A DNA stretch of 64,000 bases from Theristus sp. LFF4_11 (taxonomy: Eukaryota; Nematoda; Chromadorea; Monhysterida; Xyalidae). Under the pieces are notes generated by a model, which searched no databases, was not told the DNA's origin, and was given only the letters and a program-made list of their open reading frames with translations. This document shows, one piece after another, positions 34,601-46,300 of this stretch. Location of the stretch: NCBI GenBank assembly GCA_030248135.1, contig JASANC010002070.1:62001-126000 (forward strand), written 5' to 3'. A program made the position numbers and the translations under genes. The stretch's first letter is position 1. The number at the start of each line of letters is the position of its first letter.

Positions 34601-35204
34601 ACTAAAACCCATTGCCTGTGATCTCCTCAAACGTGGCGTGTCTCGTTACATGAGCCCATTCTGTCGTGTGTTCTCGCTGGTACCATGTAGTGGTGGCTGC
34701 ATAAATTGTTTTCTGCGCCACTTTGACGTCGTCCAGTCTACATTCGACGTTGCCTCTCACCACCGCCATTGTCCCCTTGACGCAGGCGAGAACGCGAGCA
34801 GTCGCCTGAGCGGCGGCGCCGGTCTCGCGGCAGCGTCGCTCTCGTCGGCTCGATCAACCGGCGGCGTCGGCGTGCTGGCGGCAGCCGGCCAAACCGCCGG
34901 ACAAAACACGTCGGGCGTGCCGTCGGACGTGACGTCGTCGCGGCCACTGCCGCCGGGCGTCACGGACGAAGAGTTCGAGCGCTACGACAACGACGTCGTC
35001 TCGGTGCTCGGCCAGCCGGTGATACTCAGCGAGCGATTCAAGCGCAATTATGAGGTCTGGCTGAAACGCGAGGTGTTCAATGCGAACATCGACTGGGACC
35101 AACTGATCAGTCGCTATGACGAGCGTATGCATGAGAAAACGGTGCGCGCGCAGTTGCACGAGCTGAATGTGGAGCAGCAGGAGGTGCACGAGTTCGTTCG
35201 TTAA
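22667..35204 (+). CDS. STRIP1: striatin-interacting protein (STRIP/Far11) of the STRIPAK complex
   Basis: Twenty exons keep frame and give about 1179 residues: 22667-22903, 23226-23396, 26558-26689, 26785-26904, 27152-27320, 27539-27727, 27856-27956, 28350-28542, 28864-29075, 29493-29571, 29908-30210, 30500-30630, 31080-31238, 31905-32072, 32344-32566, 32823-32992, 33623-33718, 33868-33986, 34305-34453 and 34786-35204. STRIP is a scaffold of the PP2A-striatin STRIPAK complex. Landmarks in order are EPDLEFSYADADALDKEL, the N1221-domain stretch HYPMRKVLLLLWKSLL, WSPKIRETDVAVFLES, LLAHIPQYMIALLKILL, IVKAISSILLLLLKHF, LNKLTKWKHARTMMLVVFKS (start V), YLGRQWRKSNMEIMSAIY and LNDDWAYGNE. It is longer than vertebrate STRIP1 (about 840) because of an acidic low-complexity insert in exons 9-11 and a Gly/Ala/Ser-rich segment in exon 20. 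Intron 2 (3.2 kb) is filled with repeats. An AATAAA occurs near 35983. Confidence 0.95.
23494..24546. mobile_element. DNA element with ~115-bp terminal inverted repeats
   Basis: The left end, ATATTATCTAAAAATGCGGG and onward to about 23612, is repeated in inverse at 24424-24546 with few differences. The roughly 800-bp interior has no transposase. It contains a GC-rich block at 24230-24370 (CCGGAGTTTGGTACCTTCGG) that recurs in inverse at 38193-38225, so another repeat may be nested inside. A target duplication was not identified. It lies in STRIP intron 2. Confidence 0.65.
24560..25580. repeat. 149-bp tandem satellite, about seven units in STRIP intron 2
   Basis: The marker ACGGCCGATTC occurs at about 24646, 24795, 24946, 25095, 25244, 25393 and 25543, giving intervals of 149-151 bases. 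Each unit carries GACCGATTTCGCCAATTTCC, TCACGATTCAGTA, GAGTTGCTCACATAAG and CCAAAATCCGTGATCAGCGC. The first units are more diverged. Units alternate between a version with TGGAAAACACCAG and one with CGGACTACACCAG. Confidence 0.85.
26203..26420. repeat. palindromic MITE, TGCAGTCCA/GGCTGATTGGTTGG subfamily
   Basis: The outer inverted pair is TGCAGTCCATTTGGC and GCCAGATGAACTGCA. The inner pair is GGCTGATTGGTTGGTTGCACACACGTGCA and its inverse ending CCAACCAATCAGCTAG. It has the same architecture as the CAGTCGAACTC family with diverged ends, and lies in STRIP intron 2. Confidence 0.6.
29165..29260. repeat. fragment of TCATGC/AATTCAAAATTG repeat family
   Basis: GGCAATTTTGAATTCCCGCGTC, followed by GCATGCAACTG and a GCATTCAGTTGCGG inverse, matches one arm of the family seen at 60185 and 61865. 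It lies in a STRIP intron. Confidence 0.45.
29276..29374. repeat. palindromic repeat, GCATTCATGAAGC family (diverged)
   Basis: GGATTCATGGAGCAGTATTCAGTGACGCG faces CGCGGTTACGAAATACCGCTTCGTAAACGCC. This is a diverged copy of the 94-bp palindrome in a STRIP intron. Confidence 0.5.
30301..30393. repeat. palindromic repeat, GCATTCATGAAGC family
   Basis: ACATTCATGAAGAAGTATTTGGTGA faces TCACTAAATACTGCTCTGCTTCATGAATGCC around AGCTGTG and CACAGC. It lies in a STRIP intron. Confidence 0.6.
30936..31042. repeat. palindromic repeat, GCATTCATGAAGC family (diverged)
   Basis: This copy has the elements GTGCGTGACACTGCG, GCTTCATGAACG, ACGTGACGTGACGCTACC and a terminal CTCCATGAATGGCGC. It is the most diverged of the four copies and lies just before STRIP exon 13. 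Confidence 0.4.
31485..31880. repeat. tandem duplication (~108 bp), second copy split by a transposon
   Basis: GGCAATGCTGCTGTTTG, then GAATTAGATCCAGAAAAGTC, then TTATTCAGTAAAACTGCTG occurs at about 31485-31587. It occurs again from about 31596, where the copy is interrupted between GAATTTGT and TTATTCAG by the element at 31665-31847. It lies in STRIP intron 13. Confidence 0.8.
31665..31847. mobile_element. PIF/Harbinger-type MITE with TTA target duplication
   Basis: The 183-bp element starts AGGCGGAAACTCC and ends ACACGCCT, with inverted ends that share a TTAGTTTT block. TTA is present on both sides (31662-31664 and 31848-31850). The intact neighbouring duplicate has one TTA at the same point, which directly shows the empty site. 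TTA duplications are typical of PIF/Harbinger. Confidence 0.8.
32664..32765. repeat. partial palindromic MITE, CAGTCGAACTC family
   Basis: CAGTCCAACTG, then TTATGGGCAATCAGCTGATTGGTTGGTGATGACGTGATGCGTACATTCTGTGC, matches one arm of the family. The second arm is absent. It lies in STRIP intron 15. Confidence 0.5.
33159..33393. mobile_element. Tc1/mariner-type MITE
   Basis: The 235-bp element has inverted ends CAGTGGCGGCCAAAAGTGTT and AACACTTTTGGCCGCCACTG with TA on both sides. The GGCCAAAAGT core in the ends is typical of Tc1 family termini. The interior is also nearly palindromic and has no coding capacity. It lies in STRIP intron 16. Confidence 0.85.
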
Positions 35205-36483
35205 GTTGGTTTTTTCAGGAATGGTTTTTTTGAATAGTGGTTTTTTTGCACAGGAAATCGCTTTTGACTTTGACAAGAAAAAAGTTTTGACTTTTTGAGG
35301 CGACCATTTTTTTAAATCGCCAATGAATGATAGGTGTAATAGCCGCATGTCATGGCGTGCATCGACTCACCATGAGCGAAATAGTCACTCACTGAATGCT
35401 GTTCAGAGATTGATTTATTTATCACAAGTTCGGATCGAAGTTTACTCTGAAAACCTATTTTAGTCAGTCTTCTATGGTTTTTTCCAATTGCTCATATGAA
35501 CTATTTTTTGGAAGTTTTTTTCTGGCCGCTGATCGTTTGTTGCAAGGACATTTACGTTTCTCACGTCGCTAATTTAACATTTTTACTTCCATTGTAACAT
35601 TGATTTCAGTAAATATTCTTTTTTGCTTTTACTTTCCGATTTTTTTTCGGTTTGCTGTCGCAGTCTGCTTATCAGTTATCTTGTATTTTTTTCATTTGTT
35701 TTTTTTCGACACCTACTGCATTTGCTAATTCATTCAACAAAATCGTACATTTTCTCCGTTTGTCCGTTCAATTTTGTTGAAAATGAGTTCACATTTTGAG
35801 AAATGCATAATTGTATCTTTTTGATAATGAAATTTTGATTGATGCAACCATTTGCTGTTGCAGATTTGATTTACGACCAATGTAGGCCGCCACTATTTTT
35901 TGCGTCTGTGACGGTCGGTCGTTTTTACATTTGAATCTGTTGTAATAATTTATTGTAGTTCCAGTATTGCAGTATTAAACAAAATAAAATTATGAACGGC
36001 GAAATTTTCGATGAATTTTTTTTTGTTTTCAGTCACTACGGTAAAATTTTGTCCGTAGTCAAACTACTTTTTATCACCTTTTTTACCTGGATCGCCCACT
36101 TTTTCCTGTTCTTTGGGTGGAAATTTTGAACGGAAATATGGTTTTTTACTGGTTCAGCTGTTTGTTCTGCAGTTCTTATCTGTGAGCAAGCAATGTGAAA
36201 TATCTGTACTTCCACAGTGTTCCCCAGAAAAACCTGCCAAACTTCACGTTCTCTCCAAGGCCGTTCCGTTCTTTTACACAGTGATGTGTTTGAAACTCAC
36301 ATGACGAAATCATATTTTGCGCTTTTTTTGAACAAACGCCAAACTGAAAAACTTGCTCACCTTGAGCGCGCAAAGGTGCCTCCGTTTTCGCGCGCCTGGT
36401 TTTCGGTCAAATCTTTTTCAATTTGTGTCGTTTTTTTAATCTGTGTCAAAGTTCCGTTGTGTTCAAATGACAAAATTAGGAAA
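35205..36483. other. STRIP 3' flank and CYTH gene upstream region
   Basis: This region is T-rich. An AATAAA at about 35983 is the best polyadenylation candidate for STRIP, implying a 3' UTR of about 780 bases. No gene, RNA or transposon is recognisable. Confidence 0.5.
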
Positions 36484-38800
36484 ATGTCGTTCCTTGAACT
36501 GTTCACATCGATTTTTGCGACTGAAAGTGGAAAGCCAAACAACGTTGTCAGAAACTCGGACAGATCATCAGTGACACGACACAGCAGTTCCAGGTCATCA
36601 TCATCATCATTCGCAACTGTTTCTTCGAACGAAAAAACGCCGCGTTTAAAACAACGGAACTTGAAACACAAGCGTCAGCAAATTATTGAGCGCAAATCGA
36701 ATAAGATGAATAAGTTGAAATCAGACGCGAAAATGCCGCGTAACATTGAGATCAAAGCGCGGGTACAGGACGTTGATAAGCTGACAAAGCTGGTGTTCAA
36801 ATTGACCGACTCGCTGGGCAGCACCCTGGTGCAGGAAGACACGTTCTTCAACGTGCCGCATGGCCGCCTGAAGTTGAGGATTGTCGATAATTCGGTGCGG
36901 TTTTTTCTCTCGAAGTTGTTGAGTGAAGTGGAGCTGCATCAGGCTTGGAATGGAGAAACATTGTTTGTAGGTAATTGCTGGTGCGACAGCGAATTGTGCA
37001 TGTAATGTTGCACGGTAGCACAAACACCAAACACATACGCAGACTGTGCTGCTGTAGTAATAATGACATTTTTTTAAATGTGTCCCACTGAAATGACGTC
37101 ATGTGCCGCAAAACATGCGCTTGTTCACAGAAACCAGACTTTCCGTTTGGCTGATTTATGCCCGTAAACAAATGGTGAATGTCGAATTTAGTGAAATTTT
37201 AGTGCCAGTACTTTGACAAACGGCCGTTTTTAAAGCAAATGACGTCATTTTAGTGCTGGCACGTTTGACTAAATCCACAATACCTAACAGTGCTTATGAG
37301 TGACCATGGCTACGGTTTCAAACCGAATGATTCGCTGTTTCAGACTGCTGGTTTTTGTTCGTTGTGTGTGAATCTATCAGTCTCAAGTTTCATTCAGCCA
37401 GACGGTGAGCTGATTTTCTACGATCGCTCGAATCAGACCGGCCCGAAATTGTCCGTTTATCAGAAGAGCAAAGTGGATGATGCCGACTGCATAAAAGTGC
37501 GTTGCATTTTGGGTGCGCTGATTTTGGTTGCATTGTTGCTGTTTACACACGATCGATCGCAATGGTGATGGTGCGTCTGTCGACATTGCCACAAGTTGGT
37601 ACACGCATTGCCGTGTCATTCAATGTAACCAATGAGCTGTTTGGTGCATGGAACCATGAGTGGATTTAACGTCTTCACCAACCTGAAGGTTGTAGAGGAA
37701 AATTGCTTTGAGAACAAGTACTTTTGATACCATATTTTCGTGGGCCGAGAGAAACTTGACAAAAAGAGAAGTCCCGCCTTCGCCCATTCTCAACTCAGAA
37801 TTACCTCAAAATTGATTGATTTTGTTTTTCCGAAAAAACTCCAATTAATGCCGTACTCCGTGGACCGAGATCTGCAGATATTTACTTGATCAACAAAAAC
37901 GAGAAGTTAAACTTAGTATAAGACGTGCATGCATAACTTGGAAGAAGATCCACCAATTCTCTATTCTCGACTGAGAGTCACTTAAAACCGTGTGATTGTT
38001 CTGTTCAGGCGACGCTGGCAAGAGCGCTCGGTGTACAGGGTGTTGTGCACAAAGTACGTCAGTTGTACATTTACGAGCAAACGAGGATCCACATCGATCA
38101 GGTGGACGCACTCGGCACCTTCATGGAACTCGAGGTCCGCAGCGCGTTTTATTTTTTTTAAATATTTTTATTTATTTATTTGTTCGCGCACCGGTTCCGG
38201 AAACCATAAGGTACCAAACTCCGGCGGAGACTGATAAATATTCAGACTGATTGAATGTCCATTTGAAGAAGTAAATACTGTCCAGTTTCAAATTGCCAGA
38301 AGGAAACAAAACACAAATGTGTTCTCTCTCAGCTCAATGTTGATTGGTTGCTTTTGTGCGGCGAAACGATCAACAGCTAACATAAGTTTCATTGCACGAA
38401 ATAAAGGGCGATTATTGGCTATTGCACAGTGAAACAATCGGTGCGACCTGTTATGTGGAAAATCAGTTTTTGTAATGTATAAGTGCAATCCAGTGTTTTT
38501 GTGTTGATAACGGGTGAGATTTGGAAGATGCAAAACGATTCACGGCGAAAACTGTATATTGTAAGATCTGCTGTTGAAATAATAATGGATTTGTGTGACG
38601 AATTGACTGTGCAGGTGTGCCTCAACGACGACCAGTCGGTGCAGCAGGGTGAACAGATCGCGGAAAGCATCATGAAGTCACTCGACATCTCACCAAGCGC
38701 CCTTGAATCAGGCGCTTATCTCGACCTATTGACTGTGCTCAAATCGTCGCGCGCGTCTTCGAGTGATGAAGATGGCGATCCAGGGCATCAGAAATCATAG
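36484..38800 (+). CDS. CYTH-domain (triphosphate tunnel metalloenzyme) protein
   Basis: Four exons in frame give 273 residues: 36484-36894, 37398-37496, 38009-38134 and 38615-38800. From about residue 84 (MPRNIEIKARV) the sequence follows the CYTH/CyaB-thiamine triphosphatase fold: the opening E-x-K strand, RLKLRI, ELIFYDRSNQ, a mid-domain KVRQLYIYEQTRIHIDQVDALG, the acidic MELE strand and a C-terminal helix ending GAYLDLL. Such proteins bind triphosphates with metal inside a beta tunnel. Class IV adenylyl cyclase-like and triphosphatase activities are both known in the superfamily, so the substrate here is open. The first 83 residues are an extra Ser- and Lys/Arg-rich segment; translation from the internal Met at 36733 would give the usual short form. 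The C terminus is acidic. An AATAAA occurs at about 39236. Confidence 0.85.
37063..37284. mobile_element. MITE with paired TGACGTCA sites, copy 1
   Basis: The left end is TGTCCCACTGAAATGACGTCA and the right end GCAAATGACGTCATTTTAGTGCTGGC, an imperfect inverted pair. It shares CAAAACATGCGCTTG, CAAATGGTGAATG and CTTTGACAAACGG with copies at 55314 and 59437. It lies in intron 1 of the CYTH gene. Confidence 0.75.
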
Positions 38801-40388
38801 GGAACTATTGTCTTTTTCTTTGAATTTTCACTGCACACTGCTGCGGTTTCTGCGGTGCGTGTGCACTCGGGCAGTTTCAAGCCAACTGAAGTGGTTTTCA
38901 TTGTTATTTCGTTGTTTGCTGTTTTTGCTGTATTTCGACATGTTTATTTCCTGAAACTGGACACAATCCTAGTGATAATTTAGGCATAAGAGTGACTCTC
39001 GACTGTCCGGGTTTTTTTTTACTTTCTGCTTTATATTTTGCTGTGCGGTTGCCATTCACCAATTGCTAGACATTGCCTGAATGAAACAGACACACTTTTT
39101 CGTTCATCTTAACTGAAAATGTTCCATTTTGAGACAAACCGGTATTTCTGAATCTTCTATAATTTTGATTTGTAAGCTTGTGAACAAGTTTGGGCTTCTT
39201 GAAAACGGTTGTGGAAAATATTCGTGTGTTTTATGAATAAAAATTATGTGAACTAAGACGTTGGATTTTCAATGCAATTCAGTTTTTATTAACAATGTTA
39301 GTGTTCAGTCAATAATCCGCTCCTCTTTTGCGAGGGTGGTTATATATGTACAGTTGGTTTGGTTCATTCAACCTTGCACGAACTTTCACTGATACCAGTT
39401 GTTGAGCACTCACTACTCACAGTATGTTTCGAACCAAAAAATACTCCACAGTTTTTTCCTCTTGCCCCACCACACGGCTTTGCCCTCATTCAAACGTTCA
39501 TGCATTTCAAACGCTGACAGCAAAATGTGGCTGGTTGCAAAAGCATGTTTTTCGTTTTTTATTGATTACGCCTTGGCGAAGTTGAGCTGACTGCTGCTTT
39601 TCGTGGCAGACTGGCTGGGCACACAGGCGATAAAAAATGAGAATGCAGTTTTTGTTTAGTTTCCCCACATTTTTGCTGTTGTGTGTGAATGAGGATGACT
39701 CAACCAACATTTTTCTGGTCTCGGAAAACAGCTGTTTTGTGTGTTTTATTTATTTTATTCTGTGTTATTGGCCTTGGTACTGGGAAGGTGATAAAAATAG
39801 AATTCCGCAACTTGTGTACGTTAAAAAAAAATTTTTCGCGTCTGTTTTTCTCTTTCGCTCGATTTGTTCAGTGACTGGTCTGGTCTCCACGCAAAACGTT
39901 TGTTTACGTTGCTGGTACTTAAAAAATCCAGGTATTTTTGGATGACACAAAATTTTAAATGGTGTTCACGCATGTTTTCGGTTTCGCAATTTTGTTGGCG
40001 TCTGTGTCATAAAACTCGTAAAATTCTGTATTTATTTTATGGATGTACACGCTGAGCTCATAATTTAGTCAATGCGTGTGCGTTTTTGTGTTTCAGGCTT
40101 TATTTCAAGGATTTATGATGAAATTGTGCATGCTTTGTCATGTATCAAAATATTTTACTTCATCAGGATTTGTTGCGTGTTAAAATTTTACCGCACCTTC
40201 ATTGTGATGAACTTATTGCTAAGCAACACAATACCGCATCGTTGTTATCAGCTTTCTATTTCCAGCATTTGAACCACGTGTATGCCGCTATTATTTTCAG
40301 TTTCTAGATTTTCAGTTTCTCAACGCGAGTAATCCTGTCGCCAAATAAGCAGTTGAGTTCAAACTTGCAATTCCAAAGTCAATTCGCC
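38801..40388. other. spacer between CYTH and DUF4139 genes
   Basis: The polyadenylation signal of the CYTH gene is near 39236. Beyond it the region is T-rich with several short open frames that lack family similarity. No RNA gene or clear repeat is seen. Confidence 0.45.
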
Positions 40389-43300
40389 ATGACCGTGTCT
40401 GAGAAACAAGAATTCGAATCAGCAAAGCTGCCCTGCAAGCAGGTCACCGTGTACAGTGATCGAGCGGAGGTGACGCGATTGCTCAAAACGGACATCAAGG
40501 TAATGGTGAAACTGGCCTTGTTACAACATCGGACCATTTTTGGTTTTTAGTTTGGAAGTGATTCGTTGCGCACCGACGCAGCTTAGTCTGATTTGGCTGT
40601 AGTGGTGGTGATCCTGTGGGATATCCCGCCGTTTTCATGTCAACTGAGAAACTTGTATAAAGGAAAATAAGAATAGGAAAGATGGACACACCCTCGCCTC
40701 TGTTAGGTTCGCTAGGGTAACCTAGTTGCCGTTACCAACTGGTGTGTCTTGGAGGATTATCTGAGAATCGATTTCCAGTGCCCCCTTGCCCTTAGCACCA
40801 GGCATTGCACGCTCTTGCACAGCTATAATTCTTCCTAACGCCCATTTTTGTCGCGCAGCCCGGCCAAATCGAGATGCTGGTCAAAGGTCTGCCGTCGTCG
40901 CTCGATGCGTCGTCTGTGCGCGTCGACGGGCGTGGTGCGGCGACGATCTGCGAGGTGCAGTACAACGAACGCTGGGTGACGCCGGAGGAGGCGACCGTCG
41001 AGGCGAAACGTAAAACACTACAGGAGCAACTGAACGAACTGAGACGCGAGGTTGCCAAGGTCAGTGGTGGTGTTTTGGAAAGAGGCTCGGCTTTAGTTTT
41101 TTTCAGAGACAGACATGGATGAATTTTGGTTTGCAGCTTGCGTGCAAGCTGATCGGTACGTACGATCGCTCAGTGAGTCAGGTTACAACCTACAGCCGGA
41201 ATAGGGAATCAGCTGATTGGTTGGTGGTCACGTGATGCAGGCATTGCTGTGACGAGGCGGAGTTTGGTTTGCACAAAATGCATGCATCACGACCACCAAC
41301 CAATCAGCTGATTCTCTATATTTCAGAGTTTGCCTGTGACCGAATTAGCGTGTACTGTTCAACTGTGAAACACATCGGCAAGCTGATTGGTGCAACCTAT
41401 TGAACCTGGTTGGTTGGTTTGACCAAACAGTGAACCCAGTTAAAAAGCAGCCATGCAGCTGCATCCCATTGCTTTCCAGTTGCCCGGTGGCTTCATATGC
41501 TGTGTTTCGTGCACCAAAACTGAGCTATCCATTCTATGTACACACCAACAAAAAAGTCCATCCAACTGCTTCATGCAGGTGAATGATCAACAGAACACCA
41601 ACAACAGACAGGCCGCTGTTCTGGAGGGCATCGCCGACCAGGTGGCACGTGGTGGTGCCACTAAAACCGATGACAACAGAATCAATGTAACACAGTTTTT
41701 TTGTATAATTAATGTTTAAGATTAGAAAAACGTTTTAGAACTTACCGGTAGTATCAAAAATAGAACATGGGAGGTTTTTTATAACTTTCAAGATTGACAA
41801 AAACTTTTCAAAACTTAGTATCAAAATTAATACGAGAGTGTTTCTGCTATTATGCATGTTTTCCGCAATTAGCAGCACAAATCGAATGGCACAGCTAGCG
41901 AGTCTGATTTCGCAATTCACTGCAGCCTGTCGACACGATCGCCTTGTTGAACTCGCTCGACAAAGTCGACAGTTTCCTGGACCGTTGGGCGGAGAAATAC
42001 GAGCAAACGCAGCAAGTGAAACGGGAGCTGGCCAAGAGCCAGGAGAAACTGCAAGAAGAGATGCGTGCCGTTCAGCGTAATCTCGGCAGTGTCTCCCGAC
42101 AGTCGCAGGAACGGTGTGCGAGAGGTGTTTTGGGTTTCGCAAAAATTTTCGACCGTTGAAACTTTCTTCAATTAAAATTGTTTATTTAATGTTTTCAATC
42201 GACTGGATTCGTCGATTACAAGATACGCATCCTGCATTGGACCACATGTTACGAAAAAATAGTGGAACACTGTTGCGTTGTCACCGCATGCGACACACCA
42301 CTGCAGGGAGGTCAGCATCATCCTGGACGCGAATGAGGCCGGCGAGGTGCAACTGGACGTGTCCTACATTGTGCACAACGCCTGCTGGACGCCGCAGTAC
42401 GATCTGCGTGTCTTCACCACTGGCGCCAAGAAAACAATGAAGGTTGGGGGGGGCGGGGTTTGGAGTGGCGGGCGTGCATTCGGTCTCCCTAAGTGCTGTT
42501 GAACGCCAGTGTCTTGTTGTCCAGCGTAAACTGTCATGTTTGTTTTCCGACAGAATACACAGCCCGCGAAAGAAAAACGAACTTAATCGGGATGGACTGA
42601 TTAAGCTACAAGTAAAATTTCTGTTTTCAATCAACCCGGTCTCCGTTCGTTCTTCTTCAATTCAACGTGTCACGTGCTCTGTGGTGTGCAAAACAATCTT
42701 GCAGGTTTGAAGAAACAATTGCCGAATGGTTGGCGTTGTGGTCTTTCTTTATTCCTTGATTGCACTGATAAAACTAGGAACTCCGTTTCATGCAGCAATT
42801 CAAAATGGCCAAAGTGACTCAGCCGTATCACAGAGGGGCACGCTGCTCTTGACCAATTTTGAGTTCACCGCGTCCAGCATGACACATCCATGCGTGCATT
42901 CAGTCGCCAAGCCAATATGACCGACACTGTCACTGGCGTTTTCTCTGTCAGCCTGTAATCTTCCACAGTTTTTTTTGCCACTGTGTTCGCAGGTGCACTA
43001 CGACGCGATGATCACCCAGCAGACGGGCGAGGACTGGCTGGACGCAGACCTGTCGTTGTCGACCGCCATGCCGTCAGTTGGCGGCCAGGTGCCGGAAGTA
43101 AAGCCACTTCGCGCGCATTTTGTCCGACGCGAAACGCCGCCCACGTGAGTGTATAGCCGGTTCATTCGGACGTGTCGCACCGGAATGACGTCATGTGCTG
43201 ACACTTGGCCTGCTCTGTAGACCGTGTATTGATTTAGTTCGGCTGATTCCTTCCGTGAATCACGTGAATGCGTGAACGAAAGCGTTTGTTTACGAGCAAA

Positions 43301-46300
43301 TTTCGGTTATTTCGGCCCCGACACGTCGAATATAAATCTGCAATTATCTGTATGTTGACGTTGGTTTCTGAACGTTGTATGGCAGTAACAATGCTTGGTG
43401 ACATCGAACTGGTGGCCAGTTTTTTTAGAACGGAGAAAGAAGACCCAAACTAAAACAGATCTTTCTGGTCGATGTCATGTCGATTTCGCTTGTCATTCGC
43501 TGCCATAGTGTCTGTTATTTATTGTCACTTCTGTGTTTTCTTCTTAGAATCATTGCCTCTTTCGCACTTCTATTGTGTTATTGCTGTGAGCTCTGGCGTT
43601 TTGTAAACGGCCCCATTTCGACCGCACCCGAATGGGCCCTTTGAGCCGGAATCCGCCCAGCCCTATCGTATTCAGCGACCCCGAATACTCGCAATTTTAC
43701 CATTAACGTTTTACAATGGTTGGACAAAAAAATTCCAGCGTAAATTGGAGAACAGCTGCAAAATCCCCTCGGCTGCAGAAAAGTCGCACTTGGGCCAGTA
43801 GGTATCGGCGATTCGATGCGGCGGAGGAAATCTCTCCAGAGAGAATGTCTGATGGTTTTATGGGTGACCATGATAAAAACACGGAGCAGCAGCGAGAACC
43901 GCGGCTGCGTCGTCCATATGCGAAAGTTAGCGGCAGCATTTTTTTCTGAAAAACACCGCGGCAGTTCTCTGAGCACCGCTCGCCACAGCACAACCCAGGG
44001 TCACCCTCGTGGCCTCGGTACTGACGCATTCGGCTCTTGCCTGTGCGTTCGCGGAATCGCGTCCCGCTGAGACGTGCTTCGGCACTTAATGACACAACTT
44101 CGATATGGGCGCCTCCACCTGACAGCGCTCTGTGGACACACGTTTCTTTCTGAGTTAGCCCTGACATAAGAATTCACCGCCCAAATCACTGTTTGTTCGT
44201 TCGTTTGTTTTATAAACTACACCAGTCAACTGATTCTGGCGCGCTTCGTCAAAACAACCGTGTTCCGTTGTTGCAATTTCCTGTGTTCTCACGTCACACA
44301 ATTGCGTTTGCTTTCAGTCAGTCAGTCAATCAGTTTGATTCTGCAGTGCACTACATAATAAATACCAGAGAAGTGCAGTACACCATTGCTAGGCAAGCCA
44401 AAAATTGTTTGCTTTTCGTGTCAGTTCAGAATCGTAGAAATCGGCGTGGTTTTTGTTGCACATTTTTTCCCCGTGAACGTTGAAGATCGTCGCGCGGCAG
44501 CACGTTCGGCGGCTTCGGCGGTGGTGGCGGCGGCCGACAAGTGGAGGCGAGAATGATGAAAGGCAAGACGCTGGAGTCGAACCAAGTGATGGCGTTTGCT
44601 GCCCCTGTACCGTGCGCAGCAATGCCACCAGCACCACCGCCGATGCAGACGCTGACGGCGAATGTTTGTTTGTCGTTTGTTTCCGTTTACAACGGTTGAC
44701 TTGAACCAACATCCGGTTGCACGCTACGCCACGGTTTTGTTTTCGTTTTCTATAGCAAATTTTTTCCGACGAAAAGAATTCAATTATCAGTGAATCCATT
44801 GCGTATTCCTTTTCCAGTGTTGCTTTTCAAATATCGCGTTCGTGTTTGCACTGGCCTTTTTAGTGTTGTTTCAGTGTTTTCATCTTGTTTCTGTGATTCG
44901 GAATCTTGTCTGTGCTACCACCGCACACTGTTTGCCTGGACGTCGGTCTACAGGCTAAGTAAATCCTTGTTCAATCACTGTTGCATACAACCTCGCTTGA
45001 TCACCAAATGTTTGCTAATTTGCTGTTTATACCGTGTTTTTTTTCATTTATTGCGTTGCTAGCTATGTAGTCGACTGTTGTTGTTTGTTTCATTTTTACG
45101 CTTCTCAAAAAACTGGGATTCACCGCATCACAAATCACACAAGTTTCCGTGTCCACTATCACCCGTTTCACAGCAGCGCGTCATTGTTCACAAAAACACT
45201 GCCATTGTTCATTATCGTCATTTCCCGTCAAAAGAAACATTGCGCGATGTTCACCAAAATAATCGCGGGAAAACCTCATATTCGCAGCTGACCAAAAAAA
45301 ATGCTCACGCTGGCAGCAAGCAGGCCCCGAATTGCCCGCACTTTCAGGCGACGTCCGGTGCGCAAAATGAAGAAAATGCTCAGTGGGCTGAAGCAGCGCC
45401 ACGCGAATCATGCGGCCGAAGAGGACGAGGAGATGAGCGGCGCCGACGACGACCTGGGCATGGCGTTCTACGCGTGCTCGGTGGAGGCTGCCGAGGCCGA
45501 ACACATCCAGCCGCACGTGATGAGCACGCTCGACGCACAGGTTCGCCGTGTGTGCAGTGAGTAATCAACTGCGCACATTTTGCGTCATTGATTTGTTCAA
45601 GTTCGTTCATTGGTTTTTTTATCGGAATTTCGTGTTCATTTCATTTCGTTCTGTCGTTGTGTGTTCGTGTGTGCTTGCTTCCTGCTGATTCGCCCATTCG
45701 TCTATTGTTTTTTGTTCTGTCGCTTCGTTGATGCTGGTTTTGTTTTTGTTTTTTTGTGCAAAACACTCGTCGGCATTCCAGAGCGTTGATTGGTCTGAAA
45801 CGTGTCAGCTTTTGAGTAAGAATATGCAAAAAAAATATATTGAAGAAATAACCCTCTGGGTCGGATAGCTGTGGCGTAGCGTGCGATTGAGCTTTTTTCA
45901 TTTTTATCTTTTTTGTCAGTTGAACCACCGATTAAATGTGCAATGAGTGTTGCGTTCGTTTTCTTGAAGGTGTCAGACAGCGTGATCACGACCAGTTTCC
46001 ACATTGCGCGTGCAACCAGCATTCCGTCGGACAACACCAGTCACAAGGTAAACAGCGGTGTTTGCACCGCGCTGTGCTAGTCGTTCTGAATTGCGTGAGC
46101 AAGCGGACTGAGTCCGTAAAGTGCTCTGTGACAGCGCCCACACACGACACGGCCACGTTCTCGTGTGTGAGTACAGTCGAACTCTAGAATATAGGGAATC
46201 AGCTGATTGGTCGGTGATCGTGATGCATACATTCTGTGCAAAGCATTCTCCGCCTCCCCACGGCAGTGCCTGCAGAGAAAGCATGCATCACGTGACCACC

